A stretch of DNA of 64,000 bases from Impatiens glandulifera (lineage: Eukaryota; Streptophyta; Magnoliopsida; Ericales; Balsaminaceae), in assembly GCF_907164915.1 (NCBI RefSeq), contig NW_025919561.1, positions 62,001 to 126,000 on the forward strand, written 5' to 3'. Under the pieces are notes generated by a model. It made no database searches, had not been told where the DNA came from, and saw nothing but the letters and a program-made list of their open reading frames with translations. Position numbers and translations under genes: made by a program. This document shows, piece by piece, positions 53,571 to 64,000 of the stretch (within the stretch, counting starts at the first letter, position 1; each line of letters begins with the position of its first letter).

Positions 53571-56500
53571 TTAGTAATCTTGAGTTTCTTCTTGAATTTG
53601 TCGAACTTGTCAATCTTGACGACTTTTGTCATGATATCTGCTGGCTGATTCTCTGTCTTAATAAACCTCATGGAAATTACTTCTTGAGTAACTAAATCTC
53701 GAATAAAATGATGTCGTAGTTCAATATGTTTGGACCGAGCATGAAAAATAGGATTCTTTGTCATTGCAATAACTGACATATTGTCACAATGAATAATTTT
53801 CGGCTCACATTGCTCAAACTTCATGTCCTTTAAAATTCTTTGAAGCCAATCAGTTTCACAAGCTGCATCAGTACATGCTATATACTCTGCTTCGGCTGAT
53901 GACAATGCCACTGATTTCAGCTTTCTTGAGCTCCATGATATTACATTTGATCCAAGACAAAAGATATAATCGGAGGGACTTTTTCGATCATCAATCGAGC
54001 CTGCCCAATCACCATCTGTATAACCAACCAACATACATTCACTTTCCTTTTTGAATTCAATGCCTTGAGTTTTCGTGCCTTTAAGATATCTAAGGATTCT
54101 TTTTGCGGCTGCAAAATGAATTTGACTTGGCTCATTCAAAAATATAGAAAGCAAGCTTACCGAATGTGTGATATCCGGTCTTGTGTTGAGATAGATTAAG
54201 GAACCGATCAACTTTCTATAACTAGTTGAGTTAGCTTTCTCACTGTTGTCGTTAACTTGAAATTTTTTATTCAACGCCATAGGAGTGGATAGGGGTTGCA
54301 TTGACTCATATTGAATTTCTTGAGAAGATCTTAAATATATTTTCTTGAGATAGAAAGATTCTTCCTGGACTTTTCTTAACTTGTATACCAAGAAAATATT
54401 TCATGAGTCCCAAGTCTGTCATCTCAAATTCTTTTATCATTTGATTCTTGAATTCTGCCACCATAGCTTTGTTTGTTCCAAAATAGATGAGATCATCTAC
54501 ATATAAACATACAATCAAGAAATCTTTGTCAATAGTCTTCACATAGAGAGATGATTCACTTGTACTTCGATTAAAGCCTTTCTTGATGAAATATCTATTG
54601 ATTTTATTGTTCCACGCTCGGGGTGCCTGCTTTAACCCATACAATGCCTTTTTTAGTTGATAATCTTTCTTCTCTTTTTCTTTGATCTCAAAACCTTCGG
54701 GCTGCTCAACATACACCTCTTCTTGAATTTCTCCATTTAGAAAAGTTGATTTTACATCAAGTTGAAATATATTTACCTCCAACTGAGCTGCAATAGCTAC
54801 ACAAGTACGGATTGTCTCCATTCTTACAACAAGAGCATAAGTTTCTGAGAAGTCAACTCCTGGTTGTTGAGATTAACCCTTTGCGACAAGTCGAGCTTTA
54901 TGTTTTTGAATCAAACCATCCTCACTGTACTTTACTTTGTAGACCCATTTTAAACCAATAGTTTTCTTTCCATCTGGCAAGTCCACGAGTTCCCATGTTG
55001 AATTTTTTTCAATTATAGATAACTCGTCCTTCATTGCTTTTTGTCAATATTCTTTTTGAGAAGCTTCTTGGAATGATTGTGTCTCACAAGAAAATAATCC
55101 AAACTCAATTTCATCATAAATGTCTTGAACCATTCGGGTCTTTCTTGGAGGACTATCTGAATCAGATTCTGAGTCTTGTGCAGAAGGTTATGATGAGATA
55201 GCTTGGGATGCAATTGGATCAGTAAATGGTTGTGATCCCAAGTCGTCAACTTCTTTCCCCTTCCAATTCCAAGTAGCTTTTTCATCGAAAACAGCATATC
55301 GAGATACATTAATTTTGTTGGTCAATGGATTCATCAATCGATATCCCTTGGATTCATCACTGTAGCCAATGAACACAAGTTTTTGACCTTTATCTTCAAA
55401 CTTATCCCGACTTTGAGATGGGATTAGAGCATAAGCAATACTCCCAAATATTTTAAAATGATCAATGACGGGCTTTTTATCACACCAAGCTTCAAATGGA
55501 GTCTTATATCTGACCGTTTTGGTTGGTGATCGATTGAGAATATATATAGCTGTGTGAATAGCTTCGGCCTAATATAGATTTGGAATTTCATTTCCTTTCA
55601 GCATGCTTCTCGCCATCTTTACAATCGTACGATTTTTTAGTTCAGTTGTGCCATTTTTTTGTGGAGAGCTACTGACGGTTAATTATCTTTTGAGACCATT
55701 TTCTTTGCAATATTCCGTAAAGGAATTTGAGAGATATTCTCCTCCACGATCAGTTCTCAAGCACTTCATTATATGACCACTTTCCTTTTCAACTAGAGAC
55801 TTGAATCGTAAGAAAATAGAAAATGCTTCGGACTTTTGATTAAGGAAATAAATCCACATCATTCTTGTATAGTCATCAACAAAGAGAATGAAATACCTCT
55901 TATCTCCAATAGTAGGAGTTTGCATCGGGCCACATATATCAGAATGGACAAGTTCAAGTGGTGCTTTTGCTCGCCATGTAGTTTTGGGAAATGGGAGCTT
56001 GTGTATCTTTCCATAAATACAACCTTCACATATATCATTCATCACTTGAATAGAAGGAAGTTCAACCACCATGTTTTTCTCTTTTAGCAGTTGAAGTCCC
56101 CGTTGATTTAGATGACCATATAGAAGATGCCAAAGCTTAGACAAATCTTCATTTTCCACTTTTAATGCACAATCATTTTTCAATGGAAACGTGAGAGAAA
56201 AAGTCTTATCTTTCATTTCGACAGTTGCCACAACCACATTCTTCTTTTTGTCAAATATTTTGCAACTTCCATCATCAAAATATACCGAGAAGTCCTTCTT
56301 AATAAGTTGTCCAATACTAAGAAGATTATATGAAATATTAGGGACATATAGAATATCCGTGATAAGCTTTTTGTTACCTCCCGAAGTTGGAACAACAATG
56401 GTTCCTTTTCCTTTCGCATCTTGATAAGAACCATCTCCAAGAACAACGGTTGAAGTAATGTCCGAGTTGAGATCCACGAACATATCTTTATTGCTGGTCA

Positions 56501-57410
56501 TATGGTTTCTAGCACCGCTATCAAGATACCGTCGAATTTTTGACTTCTCTTCACCATTTAGAGAAACAAACATAACGTCATAATCTTCTTTCACAAATTT
56601 TGCATCATCTTCTTTCTTCTCCTGATTTTGAAATCGACAATCCCTTTGAGAATGATTAGGGATTTTGCATCTTTTGCATTTGAAATAACAATCTTTTGAC
56701 TCATGATTTGATTTCTTGCAAATGATACATGAATAAGAATCACTTGATTGTTGTGGTGCTTTACCTTTCCAACCGAATGACTTCTCATTTTTCTTACTAA
56801 ATTTGTTGTGATGACTTCTTGAAAACGCTTCTAGTACTTGCTTGGATTTGAAGGCTTGATCAGTTGATGGAGTACAAGAGCGATTAATTCTTTGCTCATG
56901 TGCTAGAAGAGATCTAGTCAACTCATATATTGTCATCTTGGACAAATCTTTTGATTCTTCAATCGCAGCAGCAACATGATCAAACTTTTGAGGAAGGCTT
57001 CGAAGAACCTTTTCAACAACCTTTTTATCTTTGATTTCATCTCCGCTGCTTTTTATTTTATTGACAATAGTGGAAATACGAGAAGAAAAATCTTGTACCT
57101 TTTCTCGATCCTCCATCTTTAGATTGTCAAAATCTTTCCAAAAGGCTTGGAGTTTTAATGCGATCGTTTTCTCCGTACCATGAAATTCCTGTTTCATTAT
57201 CATCCAAGCATCTTGGGCCTTTTTTACTCCAAAAATACAAGGGAATATGGTTTTCCCAACTCCTTGTTGAATATATGGCAAAGCTAATGCATCTCGTTTT
57301 TTGAGATCCTTCTCAAATTTCGCATATCCTTCGTCGTCTTCATCGGGCACATCGAGTTCTTCTTCATCTATCATATCCCAAAGAACTAGGGATATGAAAA
57401 ATGTTTCCAT
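53567..57410 (-). pseudogene. E3 gag-pol polyprotein, nearly full length, five stops and one frameshift
   Basis: A single long frame starting near 57410. The gag domain shows KTIFPCIFGVKKAQDAWMIM and LRSLPQKFDHVAAAIEE. Two CCHC zinc knuckles follow (CIICKKSNHESKDC and CKRCKIPNHSQRDC), then protease YLDSGARNHMT, pre-integrase LWHLLYGHLN, CEGCIYGK, and integrase Asp residues in FVDDYTR and RTDRGGEY. In-frame stops: TAA 55683-55685, TAG 55569-55571, TAA 55188-55190, TGA 55044-55046, TAA 54873-54875. [22 protein letters not shown], catalytic YVDDLIYFG. A frameshift near 54310-54390 precedes the RNase H part with TDGDWAGS, SSAEAEYIA and HIELRHHFIRD. The stops at 55569 and 55044 sit where Trp is usual. 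Not functional but easily readable. Confidence 0.9.
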
Positions 57411-57513
57411 TTTTCTGCTCTAGAATTCATAGAATTCTCTTTCAAAGATAGGAACTAGACTTGGAGAGTATGAGAATAGAGTAGATGCCATTTCAAGATT
57501 GAAACGTAACCTT

Positions 57514-57525
57514 GCTTTGATACCA
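57514..57525 (-). other. E3 primer-binding site
   Basis: Minus strand TGGTATCAAAGC, initiator-Met type, four bases after the LTR end. Confidence 0.88.
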
Positions 57526-57529
57526 AATT

Positions 57530-57809
57530 TGTTGGTGCAGAAAATATTATAACTAAGAAAATAGGATTTTATTAATTAAAATCTTAAGTAGCTACAGCTC
57601 ACTTAATTTTGATATATGAAAAACTAATGAGTGATCCTCAATTTAAAGGATAAGATAGAAGGATCTAGAACTCAAATTAAATACAATTAATGACAATAAA
57701 CAATGCATCTCTTGAGTTTCATCTTCCTTCACGCTTCATCTTTAACTCTTGAGTTTCACCATCACATTAAATGCTTTCCAAGATTATTAATTATTTATTA
57801 TTTTTAACA
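57530..57809 (-). repeat. E3 5' LTR
   Basis: 280 bp, plus strand TGTTGGTGCAGAAAAT to TTTTTAACA. Confidence 0.93.
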
Positions 57810-59453
57810 CTATTGTCATCTTCCTCAATAAAATCGCGATTTTCAAGTTCAAATTTGGTCAAAATATTGAATTTGGGTACTATTGATTGGGAGTTCCAAA
57901 TTGAGCATCCAAAAAAGTTGAATCTCCATGGAAATGTCTAGAATCCAAATCAATCAACCCCAAACTCGATTATCCAATGTACACCGTCAATTTTGCACCG
58001 CAAAAATCAGATGTCTAAAGAAAAATTCAAAAATTGATTTGTCTATCGGTTGAATTAGGTTATGGTTGGGTTACAAATACCACAAGGAGCAACTTAAAAG
58101 ATGACACAAACCGAGAGACTCGTTTCTTCCTTTCACCATTGTTAAATATCAATTTAAATAAAAATCATAGTTAAGGTGTGCTGTGAGCTTAGAGTTGACT
58201 TAGGAATTTTCACTTGAAACTCCTAAAAGCTTTTTAATCTTATTGTTTGCGTTATTCATGCATGACTTCGATTTAATGAAACTTTGATTTTTGAATTATT
58301 GGTCTATTTATGCATTTATAATCTGGTTTAATTCAAATTTGTGATTTATAATAATTCCATTAAGTATTTAAAAATTGTATGTAAAGCACTATTGATCTCA
58401 TTCTTGTTAAATCAAACACGTCCAAATTATATTTGTAATCCCAAAAAAAAACCCTTTGAATTGGTTTATGTGAAAAGTTCGAGGTTCAAGAAATTCAACC
58501 TCGATTTGTGTGTCCATAATTTTTGTTTTAAAATAAAACATTATATTTTAAAATATGTCATTGATTTTTGACAGCGTTTTGAAATTAATTAAAAATAATT
58601 AACTTCGGGGTTCGATTTTAAATAATCCGAGAATTTATGGTAATCAAATCACAATTTGATTTTTAGAAATCCTTTAGTTTAAATTAATTAAACATAATTA
58701 ATTTAAAAATATTATTTATTTTGAAACATAATCGTCAATTGATTTTTGAAAATCAATAAAAGTTGGCGTACGTATACAAACATATTGATCAGAGTTTCTT
58801 TTAGTTTGTAGTTTGGTGATACTCGGGAAAGAGCTTTCACGCTTCATCCTCTATACCTGTTTTAAAAACGGTCTCTACTTATAAAGTTGACTTTTAAAAA
58901 TCGGTTATATTACATTTGAGTTTTAATCGATTATTCTTCTGGTCCTAAGCATGCGTAAGGTTTGTTGTTATTTAAAATATTAAAACAATAATATTTAAAT
59001 GATGGTAAATGTTGCTGTTGATCGCTTAGGGAGGAAATACCTGAAGAACATCAGTCATTTTTAAAGGCATTAGGGTTTAAAAATAAACACCTAACGAGCC
59101 TTTGTCAAAATATTTTGTGGAAATATCCCAAAAATATTTTAATAGTATTTCTAATTTTTCGGGATTTATAGAAAATGATTTAGAGTCCCAAAATTACGAA
59201 AAAAAAGGATTTTGAAAAGGAGAACCAAATAGGCCTTAGGACGGGAGTCCTAAACCTTGAGTTCATTTTTATCGGTCGAGGTCAACAGACCCTCGGTCCG
59301 GGTCGAGGCTCGGAATCTTCATTTTGGGTGTCGAAGTGCCTCGGTCTAGGTTTTAAGGACTCTTGGTCCTTAGATGATTTTACCGGTCGAGGCTAAATCC
59401 CTCGATCATAGGTTCGGAGCTCGGTCATAAGTTTGGGATTCTTGGTTCTAAAG

Positions 59454-61543
59454 TGTTAGGTCAAATTATTTTGACTAAGTGTTGAAATAAATTAACCATT
59501 GAGATTTTAATGATGAAATGACTTATGAGTTTTGATGCAGGTGTATTGAAATCATATTTCATAAGACTTGACTCTAATGAGGGTCATTAGACCGATTTTG
59601 ACATTAGATGCATAGAATTAGACGTAGAGTCTAACTCAACGAAGTTAGACATGTAGTCTAATGAATGAATAGAATTAGACGTACAGTCTAACTCAACGGA
59701 GTTAGACGTGTAATCTAATGGATGTATAGAATTAGACGTGCAATTTAACTCAACGGAGTTAGACGTGCAATCTAATGAATGCATGGAATTAGACGTATGG
59801 TCTAATAGATATTCGGAATTAGACTTGCAGTCTAACTCAGTGGAGTTAGATGTGCAGTCTAATATATTTGCAATTAGACGCAAGTCTAATTTATACGGAA
59901 TTAGTCGTGCAGTCTAACTAAGTGGAGTTAGACGTGCCGTGTAATATATTTACAATTAGACGGACAGTCTAATTTGTGTGGAATTAAACATGCAGTCTAA
60001 CTCAGTGGAGTTAGACGTGCAGTCTAATAGATTGTGAAAGTTAGACGTAAATCTAACTCCTTCAGACAAGTCTGAGGTAGAACCGGAATTAGACGTGTAG
60101 TCTAACTCAGTGGAGTTAGACGTGCAGTCTAATGGTTATTGGATAATTAGACGTGTAGTCTAATTAAGTGAAAGTTAGATGTGAGTCTAACTCCTTCAGA
60201 CAAGTCTAAGGTAGAACCAGAATTAGACGTGCAATCTAACTTAGTGGAGTTAGACGTACAATCTAATGGTTATTGGATAATTAGACGTGTAGTCTAATTA
60301 AGTGAAAGTTAGACGTGAGTCTAACTCCTTCAGACAAGTCTGAGGTAGAACCGGAATTAGACGTGCAGTCTAACTCAGTGGAGTTAGACGTGCAGTCTAA
60401 TGGTTATTGGATAATTAGACGTGTAGTCTAACTAAGTAAAAGTTAGACGTGATTCTAACTCCTTCAGATTAGTTTGAGGTAGAATCGGAATTAGACGTGC
60501 AGTCTAACTCAGTGGAGTTAGACGTCTAATGGTTAGTGTAATTAGACGTAAGTCTAATTTTATTAGACCAGGCGGTCTAATAGACTTTGTTATTAAAAGG
60601 AGATGTTTGATATTATTAGACTGATTTTCACAATCCGTCTAACTGAAATACGTCTAATTCTCAGCTTAAGCAGTATGTTTGAAACTAGCATTCACCTACC
60701 CACGTGCTATAGCTGTACCCTACTCCTGCTCCACTTTCTAGTGAAGATTAGTACAACAGCTATATGCAACCAACCAACGAATGCCACGTAAGAGAATTTT
60801 CCTTATATTACTTGTTTTGCAGGTACATCCCTGATAGAATATTCGGCGCACTACCAGTGATGTACGACCACGATCCTTGTGCTCAGAACCTGTTGTGTAC
60901 AATGGAGGCTTTCCAATAGAAGAGTGCCATGTATCATTCTAGAATATTCGACCGTTTGTCTCTGCTTAGTATTTAACAAATCTAAAGGACAACGGACAAT
61001 CTACCTCACAGATAACAAACAAGCAATCTGATTTTACGGAGAGAGAAACCATTCGATCATCTTTCTTACTGAATTCAAGCCTTTGAATATTCATATTGTG
61101 AAGCTGCTTTCTTATTGTACTTTGTGTGAATCAAGAGAGAGCTAGAATCAAAACACCTTTAGATGAGTGATATTCTTCATCTTCTAATTGAACAAAAAGT
61201 GTTATGTTCAATAGTGAGCTACGTGTGTGTAAATTGTATTTGATTCGAATCATATTATAGTGAATCCTTCCGGTGGTTGGAAGAGGGGTGACGTAGGAGA
61301 GTTTCTCCGAACATCCATAAACAAACTGCTCTGTTCTTTTATTTCTGTCATCTTTTCATATTTCATATTGTCCTTCAAACCCAAGTAAACAATTCCGCCT
61401 TGAATCTGTTTCAAGTGTTTACAAGTGTTTACGTAGAATAGAAAACGAATTAAATCCCTAACAAGATTTCTTTCAAACCGTTTTTTCATAAGCCTTCATC
61501 CATAGCCAGACCCCCATCTCTATTGATTAAGCTGATCCTATCA
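59454..61543 (+). mobile_element. Solo LTR of the E1 family (2090 bp)
   Basis: Starts TGTTAGGTCAAATTATTTTG, ends AAGCTGATCCTATCA, and is flanked by TAAAG on both sides (59449-59453 and 61544-61548). No gag, pol, primer site or purine tract is attached. Intact ends plus a target duplication mean the internal region was lost by recombination between two LTRs. The palindrome array is at about 59590-60560. Orientation is opposite to E1. Confidence 0.93.
59590..60560. repeat. Palindrome array in the solo LTR
   Basis: Same TTAGAC/GTCTAA units. The higher-order unit with CTCCTTCAGACAAGTCTGAGG and TTATTGGATAATTAGAC is repeated about four times at 60050-60540. Confidence 0.9.
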
Positions 61544-62672
61544 TAAAGTTAGATTTCTCGAACTTGAAGTTCGGGAGTCTCGTTTCCGGGTTTGGATTTC
61601 TCGGTCCTAGGTTGGACCTCTCGGTCTTAGGTGAAAATCCCCGGTCGGATTTCACGGTCCTAGCTCAAGAATATCGGTCACCTTTTGGTCCTAACTCAAG
61701 AACATCAGTCGAATCTCTCGATCCTAGCTCAAGAACATCAATACTAGTTTAAGAACACATGTCTTAGGTTTCGGTCCGGGTCGAGGATCCTTGGTCAGAT
61801 CTCTCGATCCTAGGCTAACAAGCCTCAGTCCTCAAGAACATCAAAGGTTCATTTTTTTAATTCATTTTTTAGCTTGGAGTCTATGATCCAAGTGTTTGGG
61901 TAGCTTTACAAAACTCCCAAGAACATGTTGACCATCATATCAATGTATGAATCTACTTGGAAGATGATCAATTTTTTCAAAACAGTTTATGATAAAAAAA
62001 ACAATCAAAATTTTGATTTTAAGACTGTTTTGAAGTGTAAGCAACTAAACAATAGCTTCCCTATATTACATATACTTGATTTATATCAAAACAAGAACAT
62101 TATATGTTTGTTTTGAACAAATCAATAACTCAAAGTTTTCATTTATTTTTAAAGTTTTGATTTTGATCAAACATGATCGGGATGGATTAAACATAATCCA
62201 AACATTTGTCCAACATTATTACAATCATGTTAGGATGCTTTATGGGCTGTGATTTAATATAATTAACCCAAGAACAACAAACATGTTTTTTTTAAATTCA
62301 TATTTGGGTTTTTTCTTATTTAGATCGATTGATCAGTTTTATCCTATCTAGATAGTTTCAAAATGATCCTAAGATCAGTTTCTATCCATAAAATACCATA
62401 AACAGCAAGCATACAAGTTTATGTAATTTGAAATATAAAAATTTCAAATTCAAACTGTGAATATGAATTAGAGGGTGATTGAAACCCTACCAAGGATTAG
62501 AGAACACTCCTCGATCCTTAGGAAACTTTTGGGATGCACATATCCAAGATTTTAAGGCCTCAATCATATTTTAAAAAAATCCATAAGTTTTGAGCTTCAA
62601 TGGCAGATTTTTTTTAAAAAGTGATTTGAGAGTGGAGATTTGATTATCTACTTTGGGAACAACTTAGGGGTT

Positions 62673-62684
62673 CTATTTATAATT
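62673..62684 (-). promoter_or_regulatory. TATA box of gypsy-type LTR copy B
   Basis: Minus strand AATTATAAATAG, at the position equivalent to the copy A box. Confidence 0.5.
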
Positions 62685-63880
62685 ACCCTAAGTCGGTAGA
62701 GACTTCTAGTGTCCTGAATAGGCCAAAAGTCATTAATGGCTTTTGGCTGTTCTTGACTTATGTTGCTGGAAAATGGATGAATCATCCCTATTTTGATAGG
62801 TATAAATAATCTCCATTGTAGGGTGATCATTTAACTCTTTAAATGAGCTAAAATGATTGACTAACGAGGGAGTTCTAAAAAGAGAAGATCAACACATATC
62901 TTCTCCTATTGGCGTCGCGATGAAGAAGATAATCGGAGGCCAAAATGACGTTGTTTTGTGTGCGTGTGGTATTCCGTCCGCATTCCATCAGCGTTTGGGC
63001 ATTCCGTTAGCGTTTTGGCTAACGAGGTTAACGTCCAGTTAGTTGTTCTCATGCGTCTCGTGCATGCGCTACTTCCGCTACAATGGGATATGCGGAGCGC
63101 TCTTATGCGATTCTAGCGTCCATCTGATGGACGCGGTTCCTACTGCAACCGATTTTTATGATTTTGGTTACATCGGATTGCGAATTTATTTTTATTTTAA
63201 AACCTTAAGTGTTTGTTTTAAATTGATTTATTTTATTTTTTATATTTTTAGGGTTAAATAAATAGTTATTTTTAAATAAATGGATACAACAATTCATTCT
63301 TAATTATTTAATTTTGTCCCTTATTTTTTCTAAAATTATTTTAAAATAAATGAATATAACATTTATCTCAAATAATTTTATTTTTATAATTTTGACCATT
63401 TTTCTTAATTAATTAGGCTTAAATTATCACAATAATTAACCTAATTAATTGTTTTAATTGGTTTTTGGCCATGAGGTTAATTATTTTGATTTTAATTATT
63501 TAAAAATAATTATTTTAATATTATAAATTGAAGTATAGATTTTTAGTGTTTACAAAATTTTATTCTTTTAATTGGGAAATAGTGTTTTTGAACCTTTATT
63601 CAAAAATAAATACTCAAAAACATTCCCGGTATGTTTTAGAATGTATCCAAATTCTTTTTAGGCATTGAAATTGAGTATTTACATGAATTTAAAACTTTTT
63701 TTAATGTTCTTTAGCTTTGGAAATTTCAACAATTTCTAGATAAACTGATGTTATGTTGATGAATTGGATGTTGAGGCACATTCCATTCTTGATTATCTTC
63801 AATCTCATGTGGTTGGATTTTGATTTGGAGCTAAAAAACAAAATTGATGTTGTTTGTGTTATTTCTGAAACTTTGAAACC

Positions 63881-64000
63881 TAAGTGGTTCGACCCTAAAG
63901 TCGTCCATGGACCTTGGTTTAGCCCAGGCCGAGCTCAGTCTATGCGTCCATGCCGAGCCCATGTCGCATCCATGTTGCGTCTGAGTCCATCCCACGCGTA
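63881..64000. other. Right end of the window, nothing assigned
   Basis: GC-richer, with repeated GCCGAGC and GTCCATG motifs, similar in flavour to 53150-53250. No gene. Confidence 0.4.

Larger units (their letters stand above)
53280..57809 (-). mobile_element. E3: compact 4.5-kb Ty1/copia element with 280-bp LTRs
   Basis: Both LTRs are 280 bp (53280-53559 and 57530-57809), begin TGTTAAAAAT and end CACCAACA on the minus strand, and differ at about 14 positions (5 percent). CATCTT-rich sequence flanks on the right and CTATT is duplicated on both sides (53275-53279, 57810-57814). The primer site is TGGTATCAAAGC (57514-57525). Its size, short LTRs and distinct pol motifs separate it from E1 and E2; it has no accessory gene. 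Lineage within copia is not resolved. Confidence 0.93.
57815..63880 (-). repeat. Leader and LTR-like region of a Ty3/gypsy-type element, copy B
   Basis: Homologous to 3250-7183 (copy A) in the same orientation; see that entry for the matching blocks. It keeps the TATA position (62673-62684, minus strand TTATAAATAG) and the ACGT palindrome, now imperfect. The solo LTR at 59454-61543 is a later insertion and removes no sequence. On the right it extends some hundred bases further than copy A, which is truncated. DUF7745 or gag frames are not present on its left, where E3 and other repeats lie. LTR termini not identified. Short frames here (for example 58341-58571, 61925-62116, 62857-63261) are unsupported. 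Confidence 0.5.

Noticed and set aside
59587..59883. A 98-codon minus-strand frame with LDCTSNS repeats inside the solo LTR array
   Set aside because: It is the direct translation of the palindrome repeats; the unit length happens to keep a frame open. No start context or conservation in the other arrays.

Overview
The window reads as a gene-poor, repeat-packed intergenic stretch of a eudicot plant nuclear genome. I found no convincing host gene, rRNA or tRNA. Nearly everything recognisable is a transposable element: four Ty1/copia elements with both LTRs, remnants of two more, a solo LTR, two copies of a Ty3/gypsy-type leader/LTR, a CACTA DNA transposon, a MITE-like inverted repeat and a long AT-rich inverted repeat. 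The elements are nested, and four insertions have perfect 5-bp target duplications. The initiator-Met primer sites, purine tracts and plant-type pol domains support a flowering plant. The species cannot be named from this.

Layout. 1-7183 (minus strand): 5' part of a gypsy-type element, with a gag-like fragment, two tandem DUF7745-like reading frames each broken by one in-frame stop, and a long leader/LTR with a TATA box. 7184-9017: a truncated LTR full of short palindromes. 9018-11466: a gag fragment, primer site and LTR of another copia family. 11582-27804: a CACTA transposon split by a complete 10.1-kb copia element, called E1 here (14898-25003). 28645-31885: a MITE-like hairpin and a decayed copia element. 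31886-45547: E2, a 13.7-kb copia element. 45717-47578: an inverted-repeat element. 48175-52833: a very degraded copia element on the plus strand. 53280-57809: E3, a compact 4.5-kb copia element. 57815-64000: a second gypsy-type leader/LTR, homologous to 3250-7183 and split by a 2.1-kb solo LTR of the E1 family.

The most unusual content is in E1 and E2. Both have SIRE/Maximus-like reverse transcriptases. Between pol and the 3' LTR, E1 carries one extra reading frame and E2 carries three divergent relatives of it. Each has a TATA-like sequence shortly upstream, and the last one in E2 is fused to a long acidic, coiled-coil and basic tail. This looks like an accessory gene family that duplicated inside a retrotransposon and is transcribed from its own promoters. 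The LTRs of these related families also carry arrays of short repeats: TTAGAC..GTCTAA palindromes in E1, CAGACC..GGTCTG in E2, and a TATAAAACCGAAC unit in the third family.

The pol genes are mostly pseudogenes, broken by in-frame stops of the kind made by C-to-T transitions plus a few small deletions. Reading frames that remain open are the E1 RT-RNase H segment, the E1 accessory gene and the second E2 accessory gene. All family names come from reading motifs by eye; no database search was run.
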